31,373 nucleotides of DNA from an uncultured Selenomonadales bacterium (GTDB lineage Bacteria > Bacillota > Negativicutes > Selenomonadales > Selenomonadaceae): NCBI GenBank assembly GCA_937877545.1, contig CALFJE010000009.1, forward strand, positions 1 through 31,373. The letters run 5' to 3'. Of this stretch, positions 22,368 through 29,545 are shown piece after piece. A model generated the notes under the pieces. That model was not told the origin of the DNA, ran no database searches, and was given only the letters and a program-made list of their open reading frames with translations. Position numbers and translations under genes: made by a program. Each line of letters starts with the position of its first letter. Position 1 is the first letter of the stretch.

Positions 22368-23000
22368 ATGAAAATTGCAGTGGTTGCGGCGGCAGGTAAG
22401 GCGGGCAGGAAAATCTGCGCGGAGGCGGCTTCTCGCGGCTTTGAAGTTACGGCGTTCGTGAGGCGTGCGGCTGAAATCGACGGCGCGGCTAAGGTTATCG
22501 TCAAGGACATCATGGCGTTGGAGCGGAAAGACCTCGCGGGTTTCGACGCGGTAGTTGACGCTTTCGGCACGTTCAAGCCCGAAACTTTATCGCAACACTC
22601 CGCGACGCTTAAACATCTGTGCGACGCCTTGAGCGGTTCGGATACTCGGCTGTTAATCGTGGGCGGCGCGGGCAGTCTTTATACAAATCCCGAACACACC
22701 GCGCAGGTTATGGACGCTCCGAACTTCCCCGACGCGTGGAAACCGTTGGCGGCGGCTCAAGCCAAGGCTCTCGACGAACTTCGTAAGCGCGACGACGTTA
22801 AGTGGACGTTTATCAGCCCTGCCTGCGACTTCCAAGCCGACGGCGAACGCACGGGCAAATACATTGTCGGCGGCGAGGAGCTGACGTTGAACGCGGCGGG
22901 CGAAAGCGTCATCAGCTATGCCGACTTCGCCGTTGCCATGGTCGACGAAATTGCGGGCGGCAATCATATCAAGCAACGTATAGGCGTCGTCAAGGCGTAA
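22368..23000 (+). CDS. NAD(P)-binding atypical SDR (NmrA/YwnB-like)
   Basis: A 210-residue protein of the atypical short-chain dehydrogenase group. The nucleotide-binding start is MKIAVVAAAGKAGRKICAEA (GxxGxxG variant), then VTAFVRRAAEI, GFDAVVDAFGTF, LLIVGGAGSLYTNPEHTAQV and WTFISPACDFQADGERTGKY. Relatives bind NADPH and act as redox sensors or reductases with unknown substrates. GGGGG lies 7 bp before the ATG at 22368; the frame is open upstream but covers the promoter. It is divergent from hxlR, which probably regulates it. A strong terminator follows. Confidence 0.9.
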   Translation: MKIAVVAAAGKAGRKICAEAASRGFEVTAFVRRAAEIDGAAKVIVKDIMALERKDLAGFDAVVDAFGTFKPETLSQHSATLKHLCDALSGSDTRLLIVGGAGSLYTNPEHTAQVMDAPNFPDAWKPLAAAQAKALDELRKRDDVKWTFISPACDFQADGERTGKYIVGGEELTLNAAGESVISYADFAVAMVDEIAGGNHIKQRIGVVKA

Positions 23001-23012
23001 ATGATTTTTCGG

Positions 23013-23039
23013 GCGGCTCAAACGGCGAGCCGCTTTTTT
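23013..23039 (+). terminator. Terminator after the NAD(P)-binding protein gene
   Basis: A perfect 7-bp stem GCGGCTC/GAGCCGC with a 7-base loop is followed by six T. Confidence 0.88.
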
Positions 23040-23097
23040 GTTGGTAACGGCAGGGAAAAACGCGCCCTTATCGAAGATAGCGGGGGAGGTGTTGAGC

Positions 23098-23565
23098 GTG
23101 GCGATTGAGATTGAGCGAAAATTTTTGGTCGACAAACGGAAACTGCGCGGCTTGGAATACTTAAGCGAAACGCAAATCGCGCAAGGCTATCTGTCGAATC
23201 ACCCGACGGTTCGGGTACGTTTGGCGGGCGAACGCGGCTTCCTGACGATAAAATCTTTGACGCGGGGCATCTCTCGGCAAGAGTTTGAGTACGAAATCCC
23301 CTTCGCCGACGCCGAACAACTCCTCAAGCTGTGCGGGCGGAAAGTCTTGCGGAAATATCGGCGTAAAGTTTCCTGCGGCGGGCACGTCTGGGAAATAGAC
23401 TTCTTCGCGGGACGACACGCGGGCTTAATCTTGGCGGAGGTCGAACTTAATGCGCCCGACGAGCAAGTCGATTTGCCCGATTGGGTCGCGCAGGAGGTAT
23501 CGGGCGATCCGCGCTACTACAATTCCAATCTGGTCAAAAGCGATTGGGAACGTCGGAAAGTTTAG
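23098..23565 (+). CDS. CYTH-domain protein (inorganic triphosphatase type)
   Basis: A 155-residue single-domain CYTH protein. The signature ExExK appears as AIEIERKFLV at the start. Basic and acidic residues that line the tunnel follow: TVRVRLAGERGFLTIKS, EFEYEIPFADAEQL, LRKYRRKV, WEIDFFAGRHAGLILAEVEL. Stand-alone members hydrolyse inorganic tripolyphosphate or thiamine triphosphate with a metal ion; which applies here is unknown. GTG 23098 is the start, 8 bp after GGGGGAGG, and gives the normal family N-terminus; an earlier in-frame start at 23038 lies in the terminator. The mgtC-like gene follows at once, so they share an operon. Confidence 0.9.
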   Translation: MAIEIERKFLVDKRKLRGLEYLSETQIAQGYLSNHPTVRVRLAGERGFLTIKSLTRGISRQEFEYEIPFADAEQLLKLCGRKVLRKYRRKVSCGGHVWEIDFFAGRHAGLILAEVELNAPDEQVDLPDWVAQEVSGDPRYYNSNLVKSDWERRKV

Positions 23566-23574
23566 GTGGGCAAT

Positions 23575-24240
23575 TTGGTTTCAGAGTGGGAATTATTTTT
23601 GCGATTAACATTGGCGTGCGTGCTGGGCGGGATAATCGGCTACGAACGGCAAAGTCGGCGCAAATCGGCGGGCTTGCGCACCAACGTCCTTGTGTGTCTC
23701 GGTTCGTGTCTGATTATGGTTTTGAGCGAGGCATTGTACTTTAACGTCGAGGGGCGCACCAACGCCGACCCTGCGCGTTTGGCGGCGCAAGTCGTCAGCG
23801 GCATAGGCTTTTTGGGCGCGGGCGCGATTATGAAGGAGGGCTTAACCGTCACGGGCTTGACGACGGCGGCAAGTCTTTGGGTAGTGTCGGGCGTGGGACT
23901 GGCTGTCGGCGCGGGCTACTATTCGGGCGCATTGTTCACTACCGCGCTTATTTTTGCGACGCTCGGAACTTTTTCCCGTATCGACGAATGGGTCATGCAC
24001 GAAAAAAATCTGCTTATCACTATCCGCACCAAGGATAAGCCGGGGCAACTCATGCATATCAGCTCGTGCATTGACGATTTGCAGTTGAAGATTCGCGACG
24101 TTAAAGTCAAAGCTCCCGACGACTCGGCGGACACGCTGATTATCGAGATGGAGGTTTACAATCAACGCGCCTTGAAAAATGTTATAGTGCTCGACGCGGT
24201 CAAGCGGATTGACGGCGTGATAAGCGTCGACGTAAGCTAA
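23575..24240 (+). CDS. MgtC/SapB-family membrane protein
   Basis: About 221 residues. The N-terminal ~135 residues hold four to five membrane helices with family motifs LACVLGGIIGYERQSRRKSA, GLRTNVLVCLGS, VVSGIGFLGAGAIMKEG and TGLTTAASLWVVSGVGLAVG. The C-terminus is an ACT-like soluble domain (LLITIRTKDKPGQLMHISSC onward). MgtC proteins help survival at low magnesium and can modulate the F-ATPase; this SapB branch is widespread and mostly uncharacterised. The start is TTG 23575 by the AGGTGG site; GTG 23566 in the same frame is the alternative and abuts the CYTH stop. It is coupled to the CYTH gene and followed by the deaminase-like gene. Confidence 0.9.
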   Translation: MVSEWELFLRLTLACVLGGIIGYERQSRRKSAGLRTNVLVCLGSCLIMVLSEALYFNVEGRTNADPARLAAQVVSGIGFLGAGAIMKEGLTVTGLTTAASLWVVSGVGLAVGAGYYSGALFTTALIFATLGTFSRIDEWVMHEKNLLITIRTKDKPGQLMHISSCIDDLQLKIRDVKVKAPDDSADTLIIEMEVYNQRALKNVIVLDAVKRIDGVISVDVS

Positions 24241-24258
24241 ATTTTAGGAGGTCTTTCA

Positions 24259-24648
24259 ATGAATTATGATATTGTTGATACGATAGTGCGCACGGCGATT
24301 GACGCAATGCGCAATGCCTACGTCGAACACGGCTCGATAGCAACGGGCGCGTGTCTTTTGGCGGCGGACGGCACGCTCTACAGCGGCTGCGCGATTGACA
24401 GCGTTATTCCCGAATTCAAGTTGCCCGCCGAGGTCGTCGTCACGGCTAAGGCTATCAGCGAGGGCAAACGCGAATTCGACGCGATTGCGGTCGTCGCCGA
24501 CATCGACGGCATTTACATTCCCGACGAGTTGAGCCATAAATTTATGTTGGAATTCAACATTCCGGAGATTATTTTGGCTGACATGGAGGGCAACATCAAG
24601 GTCTTGAAGCTGGAGGAGCTTATCCCCTATAAAAATCGTCGCCGCTGA
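24259..24648 (+). CDS. Cytidine-deaminase-like protein lacking the zinc cysteines
   Basis: A 129-residue protein with the length and order of a tetrameric cytidine deaminase: the N-terminal helix, GACLLAADGTLYSGCAIDSV, AKAISEGKREFDAIAVVADI and a C-terminal LEELIPY. In active enzymes the first zinc site is NCAE and the second PCGAC. Here the matching positions read LPAEVVVTAKAISEG and IPDELSHKFMLEF, so the three cysteine ligands become P, D and S while the glutamate is kept. Zinc-dependent deamination is therefore unlikely, and a binding or structural role is more likely. TAGGAGG lies before the ATG. It follows the MgtC gene in the same operon and is closed by a shared bidirectional terminator. 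The alignment was made by eye. Confidence 0.8.
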   Translation: MNYDIVDTIVRTAIDAMRNAYVEHGSIATGACLLAADGTLYSGCAIDSVIPEFKLPAEVVVTAKAISEGKREFDAIAVVADIDGIYIPDELSHKFMLEFNIPEIILADMEGNIKVLKLEELIPYKNRRR

Positions 24649-24664
24649 TAATTTTGGACAGAAA

Positions 24665-24701
24665 AAAACTCCCTCGCGCCTTTCGGTGTGAAGGAGTTTT
24701 T
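24665..24701. terminator. Bidirectional terminator between the deaminase-like gene and ftsL
   Basis: An outer stem AAAACTCC/GGAGTTTT and an inner stem CGCGCC/GGTGTG (G-U pairs) close a TTTC loop, with T-runs on both strands. It serves the plus-strand operon and the end of ftsL on the minus strand. Confidence 0.85.
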
Positions 24702-24709
24702 AATTTGCG

Positions 24710-25075
24710 TCATCGGTCGTGGGAAAAATACATCTTGCGCGGCACTATCATGCCCAATTCGTCCTCGGCGATTTGCTTAATGCGTTGCGGTGATTTGAGT
24801 TGCGCTATTTCCACGCGGAGCCGTTCGTTTTCCAATTCCAGCTGGTCTGCCTGATTGTTCGTGGCGACCAGGGCGTAGCCCCGACTCGCGCTTATCCCCT
24901 GCCGTATCACGACCACCATTGAAAACACCATTAAAACTATCAGGAAGAGGCGGCAACGCGACCTCAACGCGTGATTGAGTTGCTGGCGACCTTTTATCAG
25001 CTTTAAGTTGCCCTCCTGCGCGGAGGCTTTGTCTTGCGCTTTTCTATCGAACGGTATAACTTTTCGTCTCGTCAT
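24710..25075 (-). CDS. ftsL: Cell division protein FtsL
   Basis: A 121-residue bitopic protein. A basic cytoplasmic stretch (MTRRKVIPFDRKAQDKASAQ) is followed by one membrane helix (about 43-60, LFLIVLMVFSMVVVIRQG) and a periplasmic leucine-zipper-like coiled coil (LELENERLRVEIAQLKSPQR). It ends with IKQIAEDELGMIVPRKMYF, the usual FtsL/DivIC tail. FtsL links FtsB (DivIC) and the FtsW-FtsI synthase in the divisome. The call rests on this architecture and on position directly after rsmH. AAGGAGG precedes the ATG, which lies inside the last 32 bp of rsmH. Unlike in most genomes, no ftsI/pbp gene follows: the unit ends at a terminator. Confidence 0.9.
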   Translation of the reverse strand: MTRRKVIPFDRKAQDKASAQEGNLKLIKGRQQLNHALRSRCRLFLIVLMVFSMVVVIRQGISASRGYALVATNNQADQLELENERLRVEIAQLKSPQRIKQIAEDELGMIVPRKMYFSHDR

Positions 25076-26033
25076 GATTTTCCCTCCTTGAATTGCTCCG
25101 AGCGTCGAAAATCTTTTCCGCGACGCGCAGTTTAGCCGAATTGGCGCGGCTGTTGAATTCGATTTCGGTTGGCGCGGGAGCTTGAGCCTTGCCGAGGATT
25201 TTTATTTCCGCCTTGTGATTGCAGACGCACACGGGGAAATTTTTCGGGCAAATGCAACCTTGCGCGAGTTGCTTGAACGTTTCCTTAACGATACGGTCTT
25301 CGAGCGAGTGAAACGTTATGACGGCGACACGCCCGCCGATTTTAAGCCGCCCGACCGCTTTGCGCAAGGCGTCCGATAAAATTTCCAGTTCGCCGTTGAC
25401 TTCAATCCTAATCGCCTGGAAAACGCGTTTGGCGGGATGTCCGCCGTGTTTGGTACGCGGAACCGTGCGCTCAATCAGCTCTGCAAGTTCGCCCGTCGTC
25501 TCAAGCGGAGCGATTTTCCTTGTGCGGCAAATGGCGGCGGCGATTCTTTTGGCAAAACGTTCCTCGCCGTATTCGCGGAAGATTTTAATCAAGCGGGTTT
25601 CTTCGTAGCCGTTAATCACGTCGCGGGCGGTTAAGTTGCGTCGCCTGTCCATGCGCATATCGAGCGGCGCGTCGTGCATGTAGGAGAAGCCGCGTTCCGC
25701 CGTGTCAATCTGATGTGACGATACTCCGAGGTCGAACAGCACGCCGTCGAGCTTATCAATGCCGAGGTCGTCGAGAATTTTATCGAGGTCGATGAAGTTC
25801 CCGCGAACTGTCCGAACCGCGCAGGTTAAGCCCGATAAATTTTCCGTGGCGGCTTTAATCGCGGCGTCGTCTTGGTCGAGACCGATAAGCAAGCCGCGTT
25901 CGCTCAGCCGTTCGCCGATAAGCTTTGCGTGTCCGCCGCCGCCCAGCGTGCAGTCAAGATAAATCCCCACAGGCTTCACGTCGAGCGCAGTCAGGACTTC
26001 GCCGGGCATTACGCTTTTGTGTTCAAAGTCCAA
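25044..26033 (-). CDS. rsmH: 16S rRNA (cytosine-1402 N4) methyltransferase RsmH
   Basis: RsmH (MraW) adds the N4-methyl group to C1402 of 16S rRNA in the ribosomal P site. The roughly 329 residues contain HKSVMPGEVLTAL at the start, the SAM motif YLDCTLGGGGHAKLIGERL, GVLFDLGVSSHQID, ERGFSYMHDAPLDMRMD, GHPAKRVFQAIRIEVNGEL and RVAVITFHSLEDRIVKETF. The start is set at TTG 26033, with GGAGG 9 bp upstream and the family-typical DFEHKSVM beginning; TTG 26060 has no ribosome site. mraZ, which normally precedes it, is absent, and a divergent DUF1858 gene lies upstream. It overlaps ftsL by 32 bp. Confidence 0.96.
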   Translation of the reverse strand: MDFEHKSVMPGEVLTALDVKPVGIYLDCTLGGGGHAKLIGERLSERGLLIGLDQDDAAIKAATENLSGLTCAVRTVRGNFIDLDKILDDLGIDKLDGVLFDLGVSSHQIDTAERGFSYMHDAPLDMRMDRRRNLTARDVINGYEETRLIKIFREYGEERFAKRIAAAICRTRKIAPLETTGELAELIERTVPRTKHGGHPAKRVFQAIRIEVNGELEILSDALRKAVGRLKIGGRVAVITFHSLEDRIVKETFKQLAQGCICPKNFPVCVCNHKAEIKILGKAQAPAPTEIEFNSRANSAKLRVAEKIFDARSNSRRENHDETKSYTVR

Positions 26034-26124
26034 ACCGTCTCGCCTCCATGAAGTTTTCAAACTTACTTCGCGCCGAGCAGGGATTTTCCTTTAGCCCGCA
26101 AAAAAATATTTCAGCGCAAATTCA

Positions 26125-26152
26125 TTGACGCCGAAATTCTAAATGATATAAT
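26125..26152 (+). promoter_or_regulatory. Promoter of the DUF1858 gene
   Basis: TTGACG (26125-26130), a 16-bp spacer and a perfect TATAAT (26147-26152), 28 bp before the ATG. Confidence 0.75.
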
Positions 26153-26180
26153 TCCCCGCAATTCAAAGGAGGTTTGTCTG

Positions 26181-26426
26181 ATGAAAATTACCAAGGACAT
26201 GAACATAGTCGAAGTTGTGCGCCGCTACCCCGATACCATGATGGTTTTCATGTATGCCGGCATGGGTTGCTTCGGTTGTCACGCCGCGCAGTTTGAAAAT
26301 ATCGAGGAGGGCGCGTTGGTTCACGGCATTGACCCCGATAAGCTTGTCGAGGCTCTGAACGAAATAGCCGAGGCGTCCGACGAGGCTGAGGCGGAGCTTG
26401 AGGGTGTCGCTAATCAAGCACAGTAA
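26181..26426 (+). CDS. DUF1858 redox-disulfide domain protein
   Basis: An 81-residue protein consisting almost wholly of a DUF1858 domain. It starts with KITKDMNIVEVVRRYPDTM, has the two-cysteine motif GMGCFGCHAAQFENIEEGAL (CxxC, about 30-33), continues with HGIDPDKLVEALNEI and ends in an acidic helix. Related domains are attached to or encoded near hybrid-cluster proteins and have been proposed as redox-active disulfides; partner and role here are unknown. AAAGGAGG precedes the ATG, and a near-consensus promoter suggests strong expression. The last 17 bp overlap the end of the convergent nitroreductase gene, another redox protein. Confidence 0.92.
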   Translation: MKITKDMNIVEVVRRYPDTMMVFMYAGMGCFGCHAAQFENIEEGALVHGIDPDKLVEALNEIAEASDEAEAELEGVANQAQ

Positions 26427-26931
26427 CTTTATCGAAGTTCAGCTTGTCGAGTTCGCGAGCCTTAGGCTCCTTGGCGGGATAACCCAACGACAATATCGCT
26501 TGGCAAGCAAAATTTTCGGGGAAGTTCAGCAACCCGCGCAGATATTCTTCGCTTGACGAATCGTCTTCCGCCTCGCGGTTGCGCACTTGTATCCAGCAGT
26601 TGCCGACGCCCAAAGCGGTTGCCGAAAGTTCCATGCTCATCATAGCCACGCAAGAATCCTCAACGTAGGTGTCCGATTTATCCTTATCGGCGATAACGAC
26701 GACCGCCGCCGCCGCGCCCGCCAGCATTTTGGCGACGTTCTTGCGACAACGCGACATCTTTTCCAGCAACTCCCGATTCTTAACGACGATAAACTCGCAC
26801 GGATACTTTGAGTGCCCGCTCGGTGCCAGCAACGCCGCGCTTACGATTTGTTTAAGCTGTTCGTCCGTAAGCGGCTCCTCGGTGTAGCGACGCACGCTCC
26901 GCCGCCTGCGCATGACTTCCAACATTTCCAT
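26410..26931 (-). CDS. Nitroreductase-family flavoprotein (cytoplasmic)
   Basis: A 173-residue nitroreductase of the short FMN-binding type. The start MLEVMRRRRSVRRYTEEPLT carries the FMN-phosphate arginines, followed by VSAALLAPSGHSKYPCEFIV and AVVVIADKDKSDTYVEDSCV. Then come MMSMELSATALGVGNCWIQV and a C-terminal LSLGYPAKEPKARELDKLNF. These enzymes transfer hydride from NAD(P)H to nitro-compounds, quinones or flavins; the natural substrate is unknown. AAAGG lies before the ATG. It stands alone after the terminator of the envelope operon and overlaps the DUF1858 gene tail to tail by 17 bp. Confidence 0.92.
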   Translation of the reverse strand: MEMLEVMRRRRSVRRYTEEPLTDEQLKQIVSAALLAPSGHSKYPCEFIVVKNRELLEKMSRCRKNVAKMLAGAAAAVVVIADKDKSDTYVEDSCVAMMSMELSATALGVGNCWIQVRNREAEDDSSSEEYLRGLLNFPENFACQAILSLGYPAKEPKARELDKLNFDKVTVLD

Positions 26932-26950
26932 ATCGATTCGACCTTTCCTT

Positions 26951-26990
26951 AAAAATTTAAGCCGGAGACCGCTTGAGTCCCCGACTTTTT
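26951..26990 (-). terminator. Probable terminator of the cinA-hldD envelope operon
   Basis: An interrupted stem (AAG, CGG and GAC blocks pairing with CTT, CCG and GTC) closes a 7-base loop at 26959-26987. On the minus strand it is followed by AAATTTTT. The two mismatches make it weaker than the others in the window. Confidence 0.6.
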
Positions 26991-27004
26991 GTTTTGCCTG
27001 TGAA

Positions 27005-27901
27005 TCACTTGGCGGAAACCAAATCTTTGACGGGCTTAGCCTTCAAAACCTTTTTCGGAATTTCAAGCTTCTTTTGGGCGGCAAGGTCGGCGGGATATGT
27101 CGTGTAGCCGCGCACCTCGCTGTAGTAGGCTACCGTCTCAAGCAGATAACTTATGTCGTCAGACCATTGCCGATTCGGGTCGTTGAGCATGGCGCGGGCA
27201 AATTCCTGAATCACGCCCGAAAAATTATGTTGCATCGCCACAGTATGCCAATCGCGCTTGTCAACCGTCCAAAGATACCACATATCGGCATTGCGGAGCG
27301 CGGTGTCCAGATAATCAAGGAACATTTCCTGCATTGCGCTGTTATCGTCGGGATTAGCCGCCGCCTTAGCCCTAACCGAATCGGCTATCCTGTCGCCGTC
27401 GAGTGTCACGCGCATAATTCGGCGATAATCGTTTTCCTGCAAAACCGTGACTTCCTTTGTGTCCGCGATAATTTCTTCGATTTCCTCAGCCGTCGGCGTC
27501 GCTATCAAGTCGGTTACGTCCGCCGCCAACGTTGACGCCGTGAACTTTTCCCATTGCTTGTCCGCCTTAAAGTAGATGTTCATTTCCTTGCCGCTTTGAA
27601 TCGTGTAAAAGGGGATAATCTTTTCGGTGACGGAGCCGTCGTCGGCGTAAAGCCACAGCGAAAGCTCGCCCGACGATTTGAACGCCGCGCCCTCGACCAT
27701 GCCCAAAATTTCAAATTCGCTCTGCACGAACGGCGACGTGAACAGTATATCTTGCCTAAATATCCTGTCCGTTGCGTCCGAATCCGAAACCAACGCCTCG
27801 CGGAAAGCCCGCATTCCCTCCGAATCGGGGTCGTCTGCCGCAAATGCCGTCGTTGTTACCATGCACAGCAACAGCGTCAACAGCGCAAAAAATTTCTTCA
27901 C
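27005..27901 (-). CDS. Exported protein of unknown function, envelope operon
   Basis: A 298-residue protein. The N-terminus MKKFFALLTLLLCMVTTTAFA-ADDPD is a signal peptide. The mature part contains FTSPFVQSEFEILGMVEGAA, ELSLWLYADDGSVTEKIIPF and IQSGKEMNIYFKADKQWEKF, a beta-rich stretch that reminds me of LolA/LppX-like lipid-binding folds. A helical half with EEIEEIIADTKEVTVLQEND and MWYLWTVDKRDWHTVAMQHN follows, and a Lys-rich end. The fold suggestion is weak. GTG is the start, 7 bp after GGAGGG. It is the last gene of the unit cinA-hldD-exported nitroreductase and ends 14 bp before a hairpin. A periplasmic envelope role is inferred from context. Confidence 0.75.
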   Translation of the reverse strand: MKKFFALLTLLLCMVTTTAFAADDPDSEGMRAFREALVSDSDATDRIFRQDILFTSPFVQSEFEILGMVEGAAFKSSGELSLWLYADDGSVTEKIIPFYTIQSGKEMNIYFKADKQWEKFTASTLAADVTDLIATPTAEEIEEIIADTKEVTVLQENDYRRIMRVTLDGDRIADSVRAKAAANPDDNSAMQEMFLDYLDTALRNADMWYLWTVDKRDWHTVAMQHNFSGVIQEFARAMLNDPNRQWSDDISYLLETVAYYSEVRGYTTYPADLAAQKKLEIPKKVLKAKPVKDLVSAK

Positions 27902-27914
27902 CGATAAGCCCTCC

Positions 27915-28565
27915 TTAATTTATGACGCCGACGCTCTGCGCGAGGAGAATGGTTTTATTCTCGGCGAGGTTGGCGACCTTGCGGAACTCGTCACGATTGA
28001 TTGAGCCGCGCACGCAGTTGCCAAGCCCTTCCGTTTGAGCCATGAGCGCGACGCTTTGAACCATTGCGCCCGCCGTTATGTTTGCGAAGGAGATTTGCGC
28101 CTCGCGGGGCGGGATATGTCTTGCGTTCGTCCACGCGTCGGGCGTCTCGACGTAAATCAGATTGACCGCCGCTTTGGTGACGAAGCTTTGACCGGTCGTG
28201 GTGACGGCGCGATAATCGCCCTCGGCAATGAGCTTGAGCCGGTGGTTGGCGGCGTCGTAAAGGTAAATGCCCTCGCGGGTGACGGCGTAAACTTCGACGC
28301 TGTAAACGCCCAGAGCTGCCGGATTGACGCGCTTGCCGTCGGCGCGATTGATACCGTTCGCCGCCCAAAGAATCTTGGCAATCTGCGCGGAGGTCAAATC
28401 TTTATCGACGAAATTCCTGCTGCTCATACGATTTTGGAGCGCGTCCGTTACGGTTATCTCCGAGCTTTTTGCGCCGACCGTCGGCAGAATTATTTCGCTC
28501 TGCGCGGCGTAAGTCGTCGTCGACATCAAAATCATCACCGCCAATGCCGATAGAAATTTTTTCAC
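27915..28565 (-). CDS. Exported nitroreductase-family (SagB/ThcOx-like) protein
   Basis: A 216-residue protein with a signal peptide (KKFLSALAVMILMSTTTYAA) followed by a nitroreductase-type domain. VTDALQNRMSSRNFVDKDLT holds the FMN-contact region, then SAQIAKILWAANGINRADGK, a SagB-like VNPAALGVYSVEVYAVTREG and YLYDAANHRLKLIAEGDYR. The end is FANITAGAMVQSVALMAQTE with GLGNCVRGSINRDEF. SagB/ThcOx relatives oxidise azolines in peptides; others reduce small molecules. The domain normally works in the cytoplasm, so a signal peptide on a flavoprotein is notable: FMN would have to be inserted before Tat export or acquired outside, and no twin arginine is present. GTG 28565 follows GGGAGGG. The gene begins 1 bp after hldD. 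Confidence 0.85.
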   Translation of the reverse strand: MKKFLSALAVMILMSTTTYAAQSEIILPTVGAKSSEITVTDALQNRMSSRNFVDKDLTSAQIAKILWAANGINRADGKRVNPAALGVYSVEVYAVTREGIYLYDAANHRLKLIAEGDYRAVTTTGQSFVTKAAVNLIYVETPDAWTNARHIPPREAQISFANITAGAMVQSVALMAQTEGLGNCVRGSINRDEFRKVANLAENKTILLAQSVGVIN

Positions 28566-28566
28566 G

Positions 28567-29532
28567 TTAAGCCCTCCCAAGCGCGTAGTATCCGCCCGCC
28601 TCCAAAAATTTGCAATATTCCTCAACCGCGATAACAAAATTCGTGAAGCCGTCCTTGTAGCCCGCCGCTTTGAGCTTGGTCATATCAGCCTCGGTGAAAC
28701 TCTGATACTTGCCGCGCAGGTCGTCGGGGAAGTCGCAATAGGTTATTTTCATTTTGGCGTGCATGGACTCAATCATCGCCTTGCCCGCGTCGTTGAAGGT
28801 GTGCGCGTGCCCCGTGCCGCAATTATAAATCCCGTTGGCAACGGCGTTATCCAGACACCAAAGATTTATCCGCGCCACGTCCTTAACATAAATAAAATCG
28901 CGTTTCTGCTCGCCGTCCTTGTAGCCGTCGGTGCCCTTGAACAGCCTCGGACCGCCGCCCAACTTCATGCGCTTGTAAATCTGATAGAAAATCGACGCCA
29001 TTTTACCCTTGTGATTCTCCTGCTGACCGTAGACGTTGAAGTAGCGCAAGCCGATAACTTTGCTCTTGACCTTGTCGGCGAATTGGCGGACGTAGCGGTC
29101 GAACATGAGCTTGGAAAACGCGTAGGGATTGAGCGGATTCTCGCAAGCCTCCTCCTCGCGGAAACCGCGCTTGCCGTCGCCGTAAACAGACGCGCTCGAC
29201 GCATAAATCAGCGGGATTTGCTTACGGATACAGAACTTGAACAGCTCCTTTGAGTACTCGTAATTGGTAGCCATCATGAAGTTGACATCGTACTCCATGG
29301 TATCGGAACACGCGCCCTCGTGGAAGACCGCCTCGACGTTCTGCAAGCCGTCCAAATTTTTAATGAAGTCGTCCTTATGGCGATAGTCGATAAAGCGCAA
29401 GCCGATAAGATTTTTGAACTTGTCGCCGCCGCCGAGGTCGTCAACGATTAGAATATCGGTGCGCCCGCGTTCGTTCAAGGCGCGGACGATATTGCTGCCG
29501 ATAAAGCCCGCGCCGCCCGTCACGATTATCAT
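28567..29532 (-). CDS. hldD: ADP-glyceromanno-heptose 6-epimerase HldD
   Basis: HldD turns ADP-D-glycero-D-manno-heptose into the L-glycero form used for the LPS inner core, so the organism should have an outer membrane with heptose. The 321 residues show the NADP motif IIVTGGAGFIGSNIVRALNE, IVDDLGGGDKFKNL, VFHEGACSDTMEYD, the catalytic serine/tyrosine stretches YASSASVYGDGKRGF and NPYAFSKLMFDRYV, and GLRYFNVYGQQENHKGKMAS. The C-terminal part ends in YCDFPDDLRGKYQSFTEADM. Start ATG 29532 lies 8 bp after AAAGGAG; the in-frame GTG at 29541 overlaps that site. It follows the short cinA gene and is coupled to the exported nitroreductase gene. Other heptose genes are not in the window. Confidence 0.96.
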   Translation of the reverse strand: MIIVTGGAGFIGSNIVRALNERGRTDILIVDDLGGGDKFKNLIGLRFIDYRHKDDFIKNLDGLQNVEAVFHEGACSDTMEYDVNFMMATNYEYSKELFKFCIRKQIPLIYASSASVYGDGKRGFREEEACENPLNPYAFSKLMFDRYVRQFADKVKSKVIGLRYFNVYGQQENHKGKMASIFYQIYKRMKLGGGPRLFKGTDGYKDGEQKRDFIYVKDVARINLWCLDNAVANGIYNCGTGHAHTFNDAGKAMIESMHAKMKITYCDFPDDLRGKYQSFTEADMTKLKAAGYKDGFTNFVIAVEEYCKFLEAGGYYALGRA

Positions 29533-29545
29533 AGTACACACTCCT

